Below are positions 15,309 to 22,783 of a DNA stretch of 63,925 nucleotides, piece by piece. The notes below the pieces were generated by a model. The model saw only the letters and a list, made by a program, of their open reading frames with translations. It was not told where the DNA came from and did no database searches. Both the position numbers and the translations under genes were made by a program. The stretch's first letter is position 1. The number at the start of each line of letters is the position of its first letter. This DNA comes from an uncultured Oscillospiraceae bacterium. Its GTDB lineage: Bacteria; Bacillota; Clostridia; Oscillospirales; Oscillospiraceae. Location: contig CAJUKT010000045.1 of assembly GCA_910587255.1 (NCBI GenBank), positions 1 to 63,925 on the forward strand, given 5' to 3'.

Positions 15309-15755
15309 TTATTCTTTGTGCTCCTCCACATCGTCCAGCTGGTCCCGCCTGCGCTTATAGACCCCGCGCAATACCTCCAGCAGCACGAAACACACAGCAA
15401 ACACAGCGGCCATGGGCAGCACAATCCCCCACGCCAGCTCCAGGCTGGCCGGCTTGCGTAGCACCAAAAACGCTCTGAGCGCATAAACGGCTCCCAGGGC
15501 CAATGCCGCCCCTGCGCTGAACACCACGTTTGTTTTTCTCGAAGGCTGATAACTCACCGACCACAGCCCGTTTTTCAGGCATAGAACCGTGACGCAGCCG
15601 CCGGCAATGAGCAGCGCGGCCAGCTCCCCGGCAATCTCCCGGAAACCGGCGCCCATCAGCGCCTGCCCCACCACTATGGCGCACAGCGTCCAGAATGTAA
15701 TCCAAAAGCTGTGCTCCTCCAATTTCATCAGCTGGAGCTTCTGCATTTCGTCCAT
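15309..15755 (-). CDS. Four-helix membrane protein (DUF6773-like)
   Basis: The 148-residue protein has four hydrophobic segments, a short acidic N-terminus (MDEMQKLQLMKLEEHSFW) and a charged C-terminus (KRRRDQLDDVEEHKE). It resembles the DUF6773/DUF3169 type of membrane protein commonly paired with a small XRE regulator in Firmicutes. AAAAGGAGG stands 8 bases before the chosen ATG. That site lies inside the last codons of the upstream xre gene's region, so the two are an operon. Function is unknown; such pairs may respond to membrane or antimicrobial stress. Confidence 0.75.
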   Translation of the reverse strand: MDEMQKLQLMKLEEHSFWITFWTLCAIVVGQALMGAGFREIAGELAALLIAGGCVTVLCLKNGLWSVSYQPSRKTNVVFSAGAALALGAVYALRAFLVLRKPASLELAWGIVLPMAAVFAVCFVLLEVLRGVYKRRRDQLDDVEEHKE

Positions 15756-15771
15756 TTTTTTGGCCTCCTTT

Positions 15772-15984
15772 TTACTGTTCATCGTCATTCTCCTCTCCGA
15801 ACAGCTCGTCCAATGTTTTCCCCAACACCTTACAAATTGCGCGGCAAAGCCTGATTGTGGGGTTATAATTCCCCTGTTCTATGGCGTTCATGGTCTGGCG
15901 CGACACGCCCACGGCATCTGCCAGCGCTTTTTGCGTCATGTCAAGCTCCGCTCTCGCGGCTTTGATTTTGACATTTCGGGCCAT
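15772..15984 (-). CDS. Small XRE-family transcriptional regulator
   Basis: The 70-residue protein consists almost entirely of one Cro/cI helix-turn-helix (MTQKALADAVGVSRQTMNAIEQGNYNPTIRL) followed by VLGKTLDELF. The typical length for this YozG/YvaO-like group is 65-70 residues. GGAGGTGAT precedes the ATG. It is the first gene of a two-gene operon with the membrane protein, and its own promoter lies 20 bases upstream. Autoregulation is likely but not shown. Confidence 0.9.
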   Translation of the reverse strand: MARNVKIKAARAELDMTQKALADAVGVSRQTMNAIEQGNYNPTIRLCRAICKVLGKTLDELFGEENDDEQ

Positions 15985-16003
15985 AGGAATCACCTCCACC
16001 ATC

Positions 16004-16032
16004 AGATTACTATATATTTTAATTTTTGTCAA
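16004..16032 (-). promoter_or_regulatory. Promoter of the xre-membrane protein operon
   Basis: TTGACA (16027-16032) is followed after 17 bases by TAATCT (16004-16009) on the minus strand. The spacer is extremely AT-rich. Confidence 0.65.
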
Positions 16033-16063
16033 GTATATATTACATTTCTGTTGAAACAAGTGG

Positions 16064-16100
16064 GAGACCGCCCCGATACCGGGCACGGCCTCCCTCTCCA
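16064..16100 (-). terminator. Probable glutaminase terminator
   Basis: GGGAGGCCGTGCCC and GGGGCGGTCTCCC form a long imperfect stem on the minus strand, followed by ACTTGTTT. The stem begins within a few bases of the glsA stop. Confidence 0.6.
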
Positions 16101-16103
16101 GCC

Positions 16104-17021
16104 TCAAAAGATGCTCAGGTAGAGCTCCTGGCTCAGCCGCTCCAGCAGCCGGATGCCCGCCACGCTGTTCCCCTTGCCGTCCAGGGCCGGGCCAAATATA
16201 CCGATGCCCATCCGGGTGGGCGCCACCGCCATAATGCCGCCCCCCACGCCGCTCTTGGCCGGGACGCCCACCCGCAGGGCGAACTCTCCCGACCCGTCGT
16301 ACATCCCGCAGGTCATCAGCACCGCATTGACATAGCGGGACAGGTTGGCGGGGAACACTCGCTCGTTGGATACGGGCAGCCGCCCCCGGTTGGACAGCAC
16401 CGCCCCGATGTGGGCCAGCGCCCGGCAGTCCGCCCGGATGGAGCAGGCGCGAAAGTAGCAGTCCAGCACCTCCTCCACGTCGTCCTCCAGCAGCCCGTGG
16501 AACTTGAGCAGATAGGCCAGCGCCCGGTTTTTGCTGCCGTGGCTCTTTTCCGATTGGTATACCGCCTCGTCCACCCCGATTTCCCCATCCCCGGCCAGCC
16601 GCCGGGTCAGCTCCAGCAGCCGCTGGAACCGCTCGTCATAGCTGCGTCCATGGATCAGGCTGCACATGACAATAGCCCCCATGTTGACCATGGGGTTAAT
16701 ATTCCCGCTGTCCAGCGCCTGATCCCCGGCGTTGATGGCGTCAAAGGGCTTGCCGGTGGCCTCCACCCCCACCCGGCGGGTGACGAACTCCGCTCCGTTG
16801 TCCAACAGCGCCTGGAGCAGCAAAATGGGCTTGACCACGCTCTGGATGGTAAACGGCTTCCGGCAGTCCCCCGCCCAGGCGTGCTTCCCCTCGCTGCCGA
16901 TGACGTAAATTCCCAGGGCGTTCGGATCTCCTTTCGCCAGCTCAGGAATGTAGTCCGCAACCCGGCCCCGGCTGGTGAAAGGACGGCATTCCTCCAGCAG
17001 CCGCTCCAGCAGTTCCTCCAT
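16104..17021 (-). CDS. glsA: Glutaminase
   Basis: The 305-residue protein is a full-length serine-dependent beta-lactamase-fold glutaminase. It converts L-glutamine to glutamate and ammonia in the cytoplasm. The catalytic Ser-x-x-Lys is in FTIQSVVK (Ser61, Lys64). Other family blocks are NPMVNMGAIV, YQSEKSHGSKNRALAYLL and the C-terminal PAKSGVGGGIMAVAPTRMGIGIFGPALD. It is encoded alone, divergent from the M20 hydrolase. In enteric bacteria such enzymes aid acid resistance or nitrogen supply; here the context gives no hint. Confidence 0.93.
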   Translation of the reverse strand: MEELLERLLEECRPFTSRGRVADYIPELAKGDPNALGIYVIGSEGKHAWAGDCRKPFTIQSVVKPILLLQALLDNGAEFVTRRVGVEATGKPFDAINAGDQALDSGNINPMVNMGAIVMCSLIHGRSYDERFQRLLELTRRLAGDGEIGVDEAVYQSEKSHGSKNRALAYLLKFHGLLEDDVEEVLDCYFRACSIRADCRALAHIGAVLSNRGRLPVSNERVFPANLSRYVNAVLMTCGMYDGSGEFALRVGVPAKSGVGGGIMAVAPTRMGIGIFGPALDGKGNSVAGIRLLERLSQELYLSIF

Positions 17022-17201
17022 ACTCTACCCCCGCTTTCGCCCGGCGGGCTCCGCCGGACCCAATTTGATCCAATTATACCACCGCGCCGGGCAGAAATCC
17101 AGGCTTACCCCGCTGGTTTTTTTACCGGGCGGAAAAATCTCCCCGTGATTTTTGCCGCGCGTCCTTTTTACACTCCGGCGGCCATCTCCCCGGCGCGCAT
17201 A

Positions 17202-17230
17202 TTGCCCTTTCCCCTGCGCTGTATTATAAT
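17202..17230 (+). promoter_or_regulatory. Promoter of the M20 amidohydrolase gene
   Basis: TTGCCC (17202-17207) and TATAAT (17225-17230) are 17 bases apart, about 55 bases before the start codon. Confidence 0.75.
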
Positions 17231-17288
17231 AGGTGGGAAATTCTATAATAATGCCCCGGCCCGCGCCGGGAGGAAGGGAGACAGGCAC

Positions 17289-18353
17289 ATGGACATGGAA
17301 GACATACGCGCCCTGCGGCAGGCCCTGCACCGCTGCCCGGAACGCTCGGGCCAGGAGGAGCGCACCCGGGCGGCGCTGATGGACTTTTTGGCCCGGCGCA
17401 CCACCCTGGAGCTGCGCCCCTGCGGGGCGGGCTTCTACGCCGCCCACCGGGAGCCGGGGGGAACCAGGCCCCCGGTGGCTCTCCGGGCGGATTACGACGC
17501 GCTGGCGCTGCCCGGCGGCGGGGCGGCCCACCTGTGCGGCCACGACGGCCACGCCGCCGCCCTGTGCGCCGCCGCCCTATCCGTCCAGGGGAAGCGGCTG
17601 GACCGGGACGCATTCTTCCTCTTCCAGCCCGCCGAGGAGACCGGCGCCGGCGCCCCCGGCTGCCTGGAGCTGTTTGATCGGGAGCGGGTGGCCCAGATCT
17701 ACGGCGCCCACAATCTGCCCGGCCTCCCTCTGGGACAGGTGGTCACCCGGCCCGGCACGTTCGCCTGCGCCTCCCGGGGGGTCACAATCACCTTTTTGGG
17801 CCGCCCCACCCACGCCGCCTACCCGGAGCACGGCCTCTCCCCCGCCCCTGCTGTGGGGCGCCTGCTGTGCGCCCTGCCCGACCTGGCCGCCCCCACGGGG
17901 TTTGGCGGCATGACGCTGTGCACCGTTATCGGCACGGAGATGGGGGAGCGCGCCTTTGGAACCGCCGCCGCCCGGGCGGAGATCTGGCTCACCCTCCGGA
18001 CCGAGCGGGATCAGGACCTGGAGCGCCTATTTGACGGCCTGCTCCGGCTGTCCCAGTCCCTGTCCTCGGAATACGCTCTGGGCTTTGAATACCAGGTCCA
18101 GGACGTGTTCCCCGCCACCGTCAACGACCCCGGCTGCGCCCGGCGGGTGCTGGAGCTGTGCGCAGGCGAGACCCTTGACGCTCCCATGCGCTGGAGCGAG
18201 GACTTTGGCCACTACCTGCGCCGCTGCCCCGGCGCGTTCTTCGGCATCGGCGCGGGGGAGGACTGTCCGCCCCTCCACACCCAGCACTACCAGTACCCGG
18301 ACGCCCTGCTGGAGCCCACCGCCGCCGCCTTCCGCGCCCTGCTGCTGGGCTGA
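17289..18353 (+). CDS. M20 family amidohydrolase (N-acyl amino acid hydrolase type)
   Basis: The 354-residue protein begins MDMEDIRALRQALHRCPERSG. It shows the M20D pattern: RADYDALAL, LCGHDGHAAAL (metal ligands), FLFQPAEETGAGA (catalytic Glu), YGAHNLPGLPLG and the dimerisation-domain motif FLGRPTHAAYPEHG. A C-terminal HTQHYQYPDALLE supplies the last metal-binding His. These enzymes remove acyl groups from amino acids or indole conjugates, or deacetylate aminoacyl compounds; the true substrate is not readable. GGGAGGAAGGGAG precedes the start; a second ATG two codons later is possible. Confidence 0.88.
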   Translation: MDMEDIRALRQALHRCPERSGQEERTRAALMDFLARRTTLELRPCGAGFYAAHREPGGTRPPVALRADYDALALPGGGAAHLCGHDGHAAALCAAALSVQGKRLDRDAFFLFQPAEETGAGAPGCLELFDRERVAQIYGAHNLPGLPLGQVVTRPGTFACASRGVTITFLGRPTHAAYPEHGLSPAPAVGRLLCALPDLAAPTGFGGMTLCTVIGTEMGERAFGTAAARAEIWLTLRTERDQDLERLFDGLLRLSQSLSSEYALGFEYQVQDVFPATVNDPGCARRVLELCAGETLDAPMRWSEDFGHYLRRCPGAFFGIGAGEDCPPLHTQHYQYPDALLEPTAAAFRALLLG

Positions 18354-18368
18354 GCCCGTCCCCCACAC

Positions 18369-18412
18369 GCAAAAAAACGCCGCCGCAAGCGACTGACGCT
18401 TGCGGCGGCGCA
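18369..18412 (-). terminator. Terminator of the carbohydrate operon
   Basis: A perfect 14-bp stem (18378-18391 with 18397-18410) and five-base loop is followed by TTTTTTT on the minus strand. It ends the transcript carrying the response regulator; it also faces the converging amidohydrolase gene. Confidence 0.92.
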
Positions 18413-18431
18413 TCTTGTGTCTGAACGGCGC

Positions 18432-19184
18432 TCAGCCCTGCCTGCCGCAGTGGGCGTTGCGCCACTCCCCCGCGGACACCCCTTCCAGCTTCTTGAACAC
18501 CCGGGAGAAATGAGCGGTGTCGGCGTAGCCCACCCGCTCGGCAATCTCACTGATACGCAGGGCGGGGTCCTCCAGCAGCTCCTTTGCCCGGCGGACCCGC
18601 TCGGCGTTGAGCAGGTCGTAGAACGTCTGCCCCTGGTGCCTGTTGAGCAGCTTGCTCAGGTGCCACTGGCTGACAAAGCAGTGGTCGGCCACCTCCTGAA
18701 GGGACAGCTTTTCTGCACAGTGCCCGGCGATATAGGCGCGCGCCTGTCGGACAATGAAGCTGTTGGCCGCGTCCTCGGGCTCAGGCTCCGCCCTCTCCTC
18801 CCCCGGCAGGCGGTCCAGCACGCCGGTCATGAAGGTGAGCGCCTCCTCAATCTCGTCCATCTTGGAGGGCTTGAGCAGGAACCGGGCCACCCCCAGCCGG
18901 ATCGCCCGCTGGGCATACTCAAAGTCCCGGTAGCCGGTGAGCACGGCGATCTGCATCCGGGGGAACTCCCCCTTCAGCCCCGCCAGCATGGTCAGCCCGT
19001 CCTCCCCCGGCATTTTGATGTCGGTGAACAGGATGTCCGGCCGGTGCGCCCGGATGGCCTCTCCGCCGGATACGGCGTCCCCTGCGGTAGCGGCCACACG
19101 GCAGCCGTGGGCGGCCCAGTCCACCACCTGCCGCAGTCCCTCGGTGATGATGGGCTCGTCGTCCACCAGCACGACCTTATACAT
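18432..19184 (-). CDS. YesN-type response regulator (REC + AraC helix-turn-helix)
   Basis: The 250-residue protein has a receiver domain (MYKVVLVDDEP; phospho-acceptor Asp55 in LFTDIKMPGEDG; Lys in FLLKPSK). It ends in an AraC-type pair of helix-turn-helices (about 150-247; LSLQEVADHCFVSQWHLSKLL and ISEIAERVGYADTAHFSRVFKK). It is the natural partner of the YesM-type kinase at 22781-24475, with the transporter genes encoded in between. The start is the ATG behind GGGAGGTGAAGG; an upstream in-frame extension would read through the parS site and lacks homology. Expected role: activation of this sugar-uptake locus. Confidence 0.92.
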   Translation of the reverse strand: MYKVVLVDDEPIITEGLRQVVDWAAHGCRVAATAGDAVSGGEAIRAHRPDILFTDIKMPGEDGLTMLAGLKGEFPRMQIAVLTGYRDFEYAQRAIRLGVARFLLKPSKMDEIEEALTFMTGVLDRLPGEERAEPEPEDAANSFIVRQARAYIAGHCAEKLSLQEVADHCFVSQWHLSKLLNRHQGQTFYDLLNAERVRRAKELLEDPALRISEIAERVGYADTAHFSRVFKKLEGVSAGEWRNAHCGRQG

Positions 19185-19250
19185 GTCCTTCACCTCCCGC
19201 AGCCCGCATGCCGGATAGGGCCAGGAACCCCAGGGACGGAGACCACCCAG

Positions 19251-19266
19251 CGTTTCACGTGAAACA
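19251..19266. promoter_or_regulatory. parS: Second parS-like ParB site
   Basis: CGTTTCACGTGAAACA keeps the 14-bp palindrome GTTTCACGTGAAAC and differs from the consensus only at the outermost base. It lies in the 92-base gap between the permease stop and the response-regulator start, 17 kb from the first copy. Confidence 0.75.
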
Positions 19267-19276
19267 TTCGTTTGTT

Positions 19277-20134
19277 TCACCCTTTGACCGCCCCGGCGGT
19301 GAGCCCCTTGATGATGTGCTTTTGCAGCATCACGTATACTGCCAGCACCGGGATGACGATGAGCACCACCGACGCCGCCATCAGGCCATAGTCCACCCCC
19401 GCCTGGGAGCTGATCTCGTTGAGCAGCAGCGTGATGGTCTTTTCCTTGGGCACGCGGAGGAAGAAATTCTGGGTGAACAGGTCGTTATAGCTCCACAGGA
19501 ACGAGAAGATTGCCACCGTGGCAAACGAGGACTTTGCCGCCGGCATGATGATGTGGAAGTACACCTGGAACACGTGGCAGCCGTCCACATAGGCGCTCTC
19601 CTCCAGCTCAATGGGCACCGATTCGATAAAGCCCATGAGCACGATGGTGGCAAAGCACAGGTTGCCCGCGATCTGGGGCAGGATGACGGCCAGCAGGGAC
19701 AGCCAGCGGTTCCCGCTGCTGGCGATGCCCCAGGCGGCCTCCATGCGGAACACCGGGATAATGGTGGAGAACACCGGGAACATCATCCCCGCCATGATGA
19801 GGCTGTAGCACACGCCCCGCAGCTTGAAGCGGTAGCGCACCAGCCCGTAGGCCGCCAGCCCCGCCAGGATCACCACCACCACCGTCACTGATACGGACAC
19901 GATGAGGCTGTTGAGATAGGCGTTGGCAAAGTCGAAGCGGTCCATGGCCTTGGCGTAGTTGTCCATGGTGAAGCCGCTGCCCGGCAGGGGGAGGGAGAAG
20001 GAGTCCTTGCGGATGAGCCCCTTCTCCCGGAAGGAGTTGAGGATGACCCACACAAAGGGGTACAGGGTGGTCAGCGCCCATACGCTCAGCACCACATAGG
20101 TACACGCCTTGGCGGGCGTGATTTTCTTGCCCAT
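19277..20134 (-). CDS. Sugar ABC transporter permease (MalG/YcjP type)
   Basis: The 285-residue protein has six hydrophobic segments and the CUT1 EAA loop (EESAYVDGCHVFQVYFHIIMPAAK) that docks the ATPase. It lies 12 bases after the partner permease and forms the second half of the heterodimeric channel. No ATPase gene is in the locus, as is common for CUT1 systems that share an MsmX-like ATPase encoded elsewhere. Start ATG behind GGGGGGAGCGG. Confidence 0.92.
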   Translation of the reverse strand: MGKKITPAKACTYVVLSVWALTTLYPFVWVILNSFREKGLIRKDSFSLPLPGSGFTMDNYAKAMDRFDFANAYLNSLIVSVSVTVVVVILAGLAAYGLVRYRFKLRGVCYSLIMAGMMFPVFSTIIPVFRMEAAWGIASSGNRWLSLLAVILPQIAGNLCFATIVLMGFIESVPIELEESAYVDGCHVFQVYFHIIMPAAKSSFATVAIFSFLWSYNDLFTQNFFLRVPKEKTITLLLNEISSQAGVDYGLMAASVVLIVIPVLAVYVMLQKHIIKGLTAGAVKG

Positions 20135-20146
20135 TCCGCTCCCCCC

Positions 20147-21046
20147 TTACAGGTCGTTCCGGGGCTTGAACACCCGGTTGGCCACGTTGGACAGCACCAC
20201 CCCCAGCACCACGATGAGCATGGCAATGGCCGAGCCGTAATCCACGTTTCCGCGGTTGAAGGTCTGGTCGTACATGTAGGTGCCGGTGAGCCAGCCCTGG
20301 TCCTGGGGCATCCCCGCCCCGAACATCACCCAGGGCAGGTCAAACACCTTCAGCGCCCCGGTGACAGCCAGCACCAGGCAGGTGCACAGCACATTGCGCA
20401 GCAGGGGCAGGGTGACGTAGCGCACCTTGCTCAGCCCCACGCAGCCGTCCAGCGCGGCGGCCTCGTAGAGGTCCTGGGGGATATTATTCAGCCCCGTGAC
20501 CAGGATGACGAAATAGAAGCCCACATACTGCCACATCACCGGGGTGAACATGGTGACCATAAAGTGGCTGGTATCCTTCCAGTCGATGTTCTTCTCAATG
20601 ATGCCCAGGTTGGAGAAGAGCTGGTTGAGCATTCCGCCGTTATAGAGGAAAATGAGGTTGAACATCAGGCCCAGGGCGGTGGCGGAGATGACGATGGGGA
20701 AAAAGTACAGCGTACGGAACAGCTGGGCCCCCACCCGGATGGAGTCCACCAGCAGGGCCAGGATCAGAGCGACGCCCACCTGGAACACCACGGTACAGAC
20801 GGTGAGGATGACCGTATTGCCCAGGGCGGTGCGCAGCTTGGGGTCGGTGAACAGGGTGGCGTAGTTGGCCCACCAGGGGTCGTTCAGCCCCTGGGCGGGG
20901 GCGCCCAGCCCGGTGATATCGGAAAAGCTGTTGATGACATTCTGGACAAAGGGATAATACAGGTACAGCACCAGGAAGAGGAACGCCGGAACCAGGAATA
21001 CCACCAACGGCCCCTTCTTTTTGTACAGGGTGGAGCTTGAGTTCAC
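20147..21046 (-). CDS. Sugar ABC transporter permease (MalF/YcjO type)
   Basis: The 299-residue protein begins MNSSSTLYKKKGPLVVFLVPAFLF and has six membrane spans. Its EAA loop is YEAAALDGCVGLSKVRYVTLPLL. It pairs with the permease at 19277 to carry the sugar delivered by the lipoprotein at 21116. A GTG start is supported by GAAGGAGTGATG. Confidence 0.92.
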   Translation of the reverse strand: MNSSSTLYKKKGPLVVFLVPAFLFLVLYLYYPFVQNVINSFSDITGLGAPAQGLNDPWWANYATLFTDPKLRTALGNTVILTVCTVVFQVGVALILALLVDSIRVGAQLFRTLYFFPIVISATALGLMFNLIFLYNGGMLNQLFSNLGIIEKNIDWKDTSHFMVTMFTPVMWQYVGFYFVILVTGLNNIPQDLYEAAALDGCVGLSKVRYVTLPLLRNVLCTCLVLAVTGALKVFDLPWVMFGAGMPQDQGWLTGTYMYDQTFNRGNVDYGSAIAMLIVVLGVVLSNVANRVFKPRNDL

Positions 21047-21115
21047 GCGCCATCACTCCTTCGGGTAGGGTAGAGCCCAAAAGCCTCGCACGGTCCGCGC
21101 CCGGCAGGCGCGAGG

Positions 21116-22441
21116 TCAGTTGAGGGCGATGGCAGCCGCCACGGCCTCCTCGGCGGTCATGTCCCCGGTGACCACCCGCTGCACGTTGGCAAACAGCTCA
21201 GCCTTGCACTCGGGGGATACCGCATCCTGGACAGGGCCGATGACGCCGGTGATGTTGGCGTTGGCGTCGGCCGCCGCCTGCTGGAGGGGATTGAGCCCGG
21301 CGGGGGACGCGCCGTTCTTCAGGGCGGTGACCTCGGTGGTGACAAAGGTGGACATTACCGTGTCGGAGGTCATGTGCTTCACAAACTGCACGGCGGCCTC
21401 ACGCTTGGCGAGATCGTCCCACGCCTTCTTGGTGATGAAGTAGCCCATGGAGATGCCGCCGATGGCCTCGCTGGCCTTGCGCTCACCCTTGGCGGGGACG
21501 TAGGAGATGACGTAGTCCTCCAGCGTTTCGCCGTGGTTGTCCACAAAGTAATTCACCTTCCAGGAGCCGTCGATGAGGAAGGCGGCCTCGCCGTCGCCAA
21601 AGAGCTGCACGGTCTCGGCATCGGTCGCGGTGAGGGTGTTGACGGGGAAGTAGCCCTTCTCATACAGATCCTTTATGTCGTTGAGGCCGGCGGCCCACTT
21701 CTGGCCCACGGCGTCGCCGGCATCGGCGGGGATATCCAGCTGCTCGGACAGCGTGCCGTTGTTCATAATGCAGAACTCAAACCAATAGTGGGGCACCTCG
21801 AACAGGGAGCAGGCGATGGGGGTGTAGCCCTTGTCCTTGATGGTCTGGCAGTCGGCCAGGAACTGATCCCAGGTATAGTCCGGGCCGGGAACCGCCACGC
21901 CGCAGTCGGAAAGCACTTTGGTGTTGACAAACATGTTCTCCCAGAAGCCGGAGGAGGGGATCGCGTAATTCTTGCCGTCGGAGGCCACAGCCAGCATGGA
22001 GTCGCGCATGTTGGAGGCGTAGTCGGGGTATTCCGCCCGGATGGTGGCCACGTCCACCACCTTGCCCGCCTGGATGATGGGCTCGGCGTCGGCGCTGGTG
22101 AAGAAGAAGAGCACGTCGGGCTCGGTGCCCGTCTCAAAATCGGTGAGCACCTTGGCCTTCCACTCCTCGTTGGAGGTGCCGGAGGCGTCCTGCACCCGGT
22201 TGCCGGTGGCGTCCTCATAGCCCTTCACGGCGTTCTCATAGCTCTTGCGGTTGCCGTCGTCGCCGCCATAGGAGGTGACCACGTTGAGCTCCACCGGGGC
22301 GGCGGGCTTGGGGGTGTCCTTCGTCCCGGGGCCGGGGTCCTTGGTGGGGTCGCTGCCGCCGGGGTTGCCGGCGCAGCCGGCCAGCAGGCTCAGAAGCATG
22401 ATGGCTGCCAAAAGCAGTGCAAACAGTCTGTTCTTTTTCAT
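21116..22441 (-). CDS. Sugar ABC transporter substrate-binding lipoprotein (CUT1)
   Basis: The 441-residue protein has a lipoprotein signal (LLSLLAGCAGNPG) and an extracellular solute-binding fold. Family 1 hallmarks are EEWKAKVLTDFETGTEPDVLFF, DLYEKGYFPVNTLTA and AAFLIDGSWKVNYF. It captures an oligosaccharide outside the membrane for the two permeases. The GH94 phosphorylase upstream suggests a beta-linked disaccharide. GGGAGG precedes the ATG. Directly upstream are two near-identical 12-mers that may bind the response regulator. Confidence 0.92.
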   Translation of the reverse strand: MKKNRLFALLLAAIMLLSLLAGCAGNPGGSDPTKDPGPGTKDTPKPAAPVELNVVTSYGGDDGNRKSYENAVKGYEDATGNRVQDASGTSNEEWKAKVLTDFETGTEPDVLFFFTSADAEPIIQAGKVVDVATIRAEYPDYASNMRDSMLAVASDGKNYAIPSSGFWENMFVNTKVLSDCGVAVPGPDYTWDQFLADCQTIKDKGYTPIACSLFEVPHYWFEFCIMNNGTLSEQLDIPADAGDAVGQKWAAGLNDIKDLYEKGYFPVNTLTATDAETVQLFGDGEAAFLIDGSWKVNYFVDNHGETLEDYVISYVPAKGERKASEAIGGISMGYFITKKAWDDLAKREAAVQFVKHMTSDTVMSTFVTTEVTALKNGASPAGLNPLQQAAADANANITGVIGPVQDAVSPECKAELFANVQRVVTGDMTAEEAVAAAIALN

Positions 22442-22618
22442 AGTATAACCTCCCTAATTTTATGGAGCCCTGCCCCATATGTTTTGTGCATTCTTATCAT
22501 ACACCTTTTAGGTCTCCAGGCGAATAGCCCCGATTGCCATTTATTGTACATTCTTGCCGGACGGCAATTGGATACCATCCGCCGGGACAGCCAGAGACAG
22601 AAAATGACAAAAGACGCC
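22442..22618 (-). promoter_or_regulatory. Upstream region of the solute-binding protein gene with paired 12-mers
   Basis: TTGTGCATTCTT (22484-22495) and TTGTACATTCTT (22544-22555) differ at one base and start 60 bases apart. A TATGAT -10-like hexamer (minus strand, 22496-22501) abuts the first copy and has no good -35 partner, as expected of an activator-dependent promoter. Binding by the YesN-like regulator is inferred from position only. Confidence 0.4.
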
Positions 22619-22783
22619 TAGGCGCTGTTTGAAAATTGACGAGGTGCCCGGCGGCAAGGGATTTTTTCGCCAGACAAGGCGGTCTGACGCAGAAATACTT
22701 TGTGTATTTCAAGTCAAATCAACGACATATGGCGGAAAAAGACCTGCCGTTTGGGCATGGCGGCAATGTTCAAACGAGCCCTA
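22619..22783. repeat. Full-length copy of the interspersed palindromic repeat
   Basis: The 165-bp element begins TAGGCGCTGTTTGAA and ends TTCAAACGAGCCCTA; the ends are imperfect inverted repeats. It shares both ends and the CCGTTTGGGCATGGCGG core with the 54-bp copy at 15207. It has no coding capacity and supplies the TAG stop codon of the sensor kinase, showing insertion exactly at the gene's end. Confidence 0.8.
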
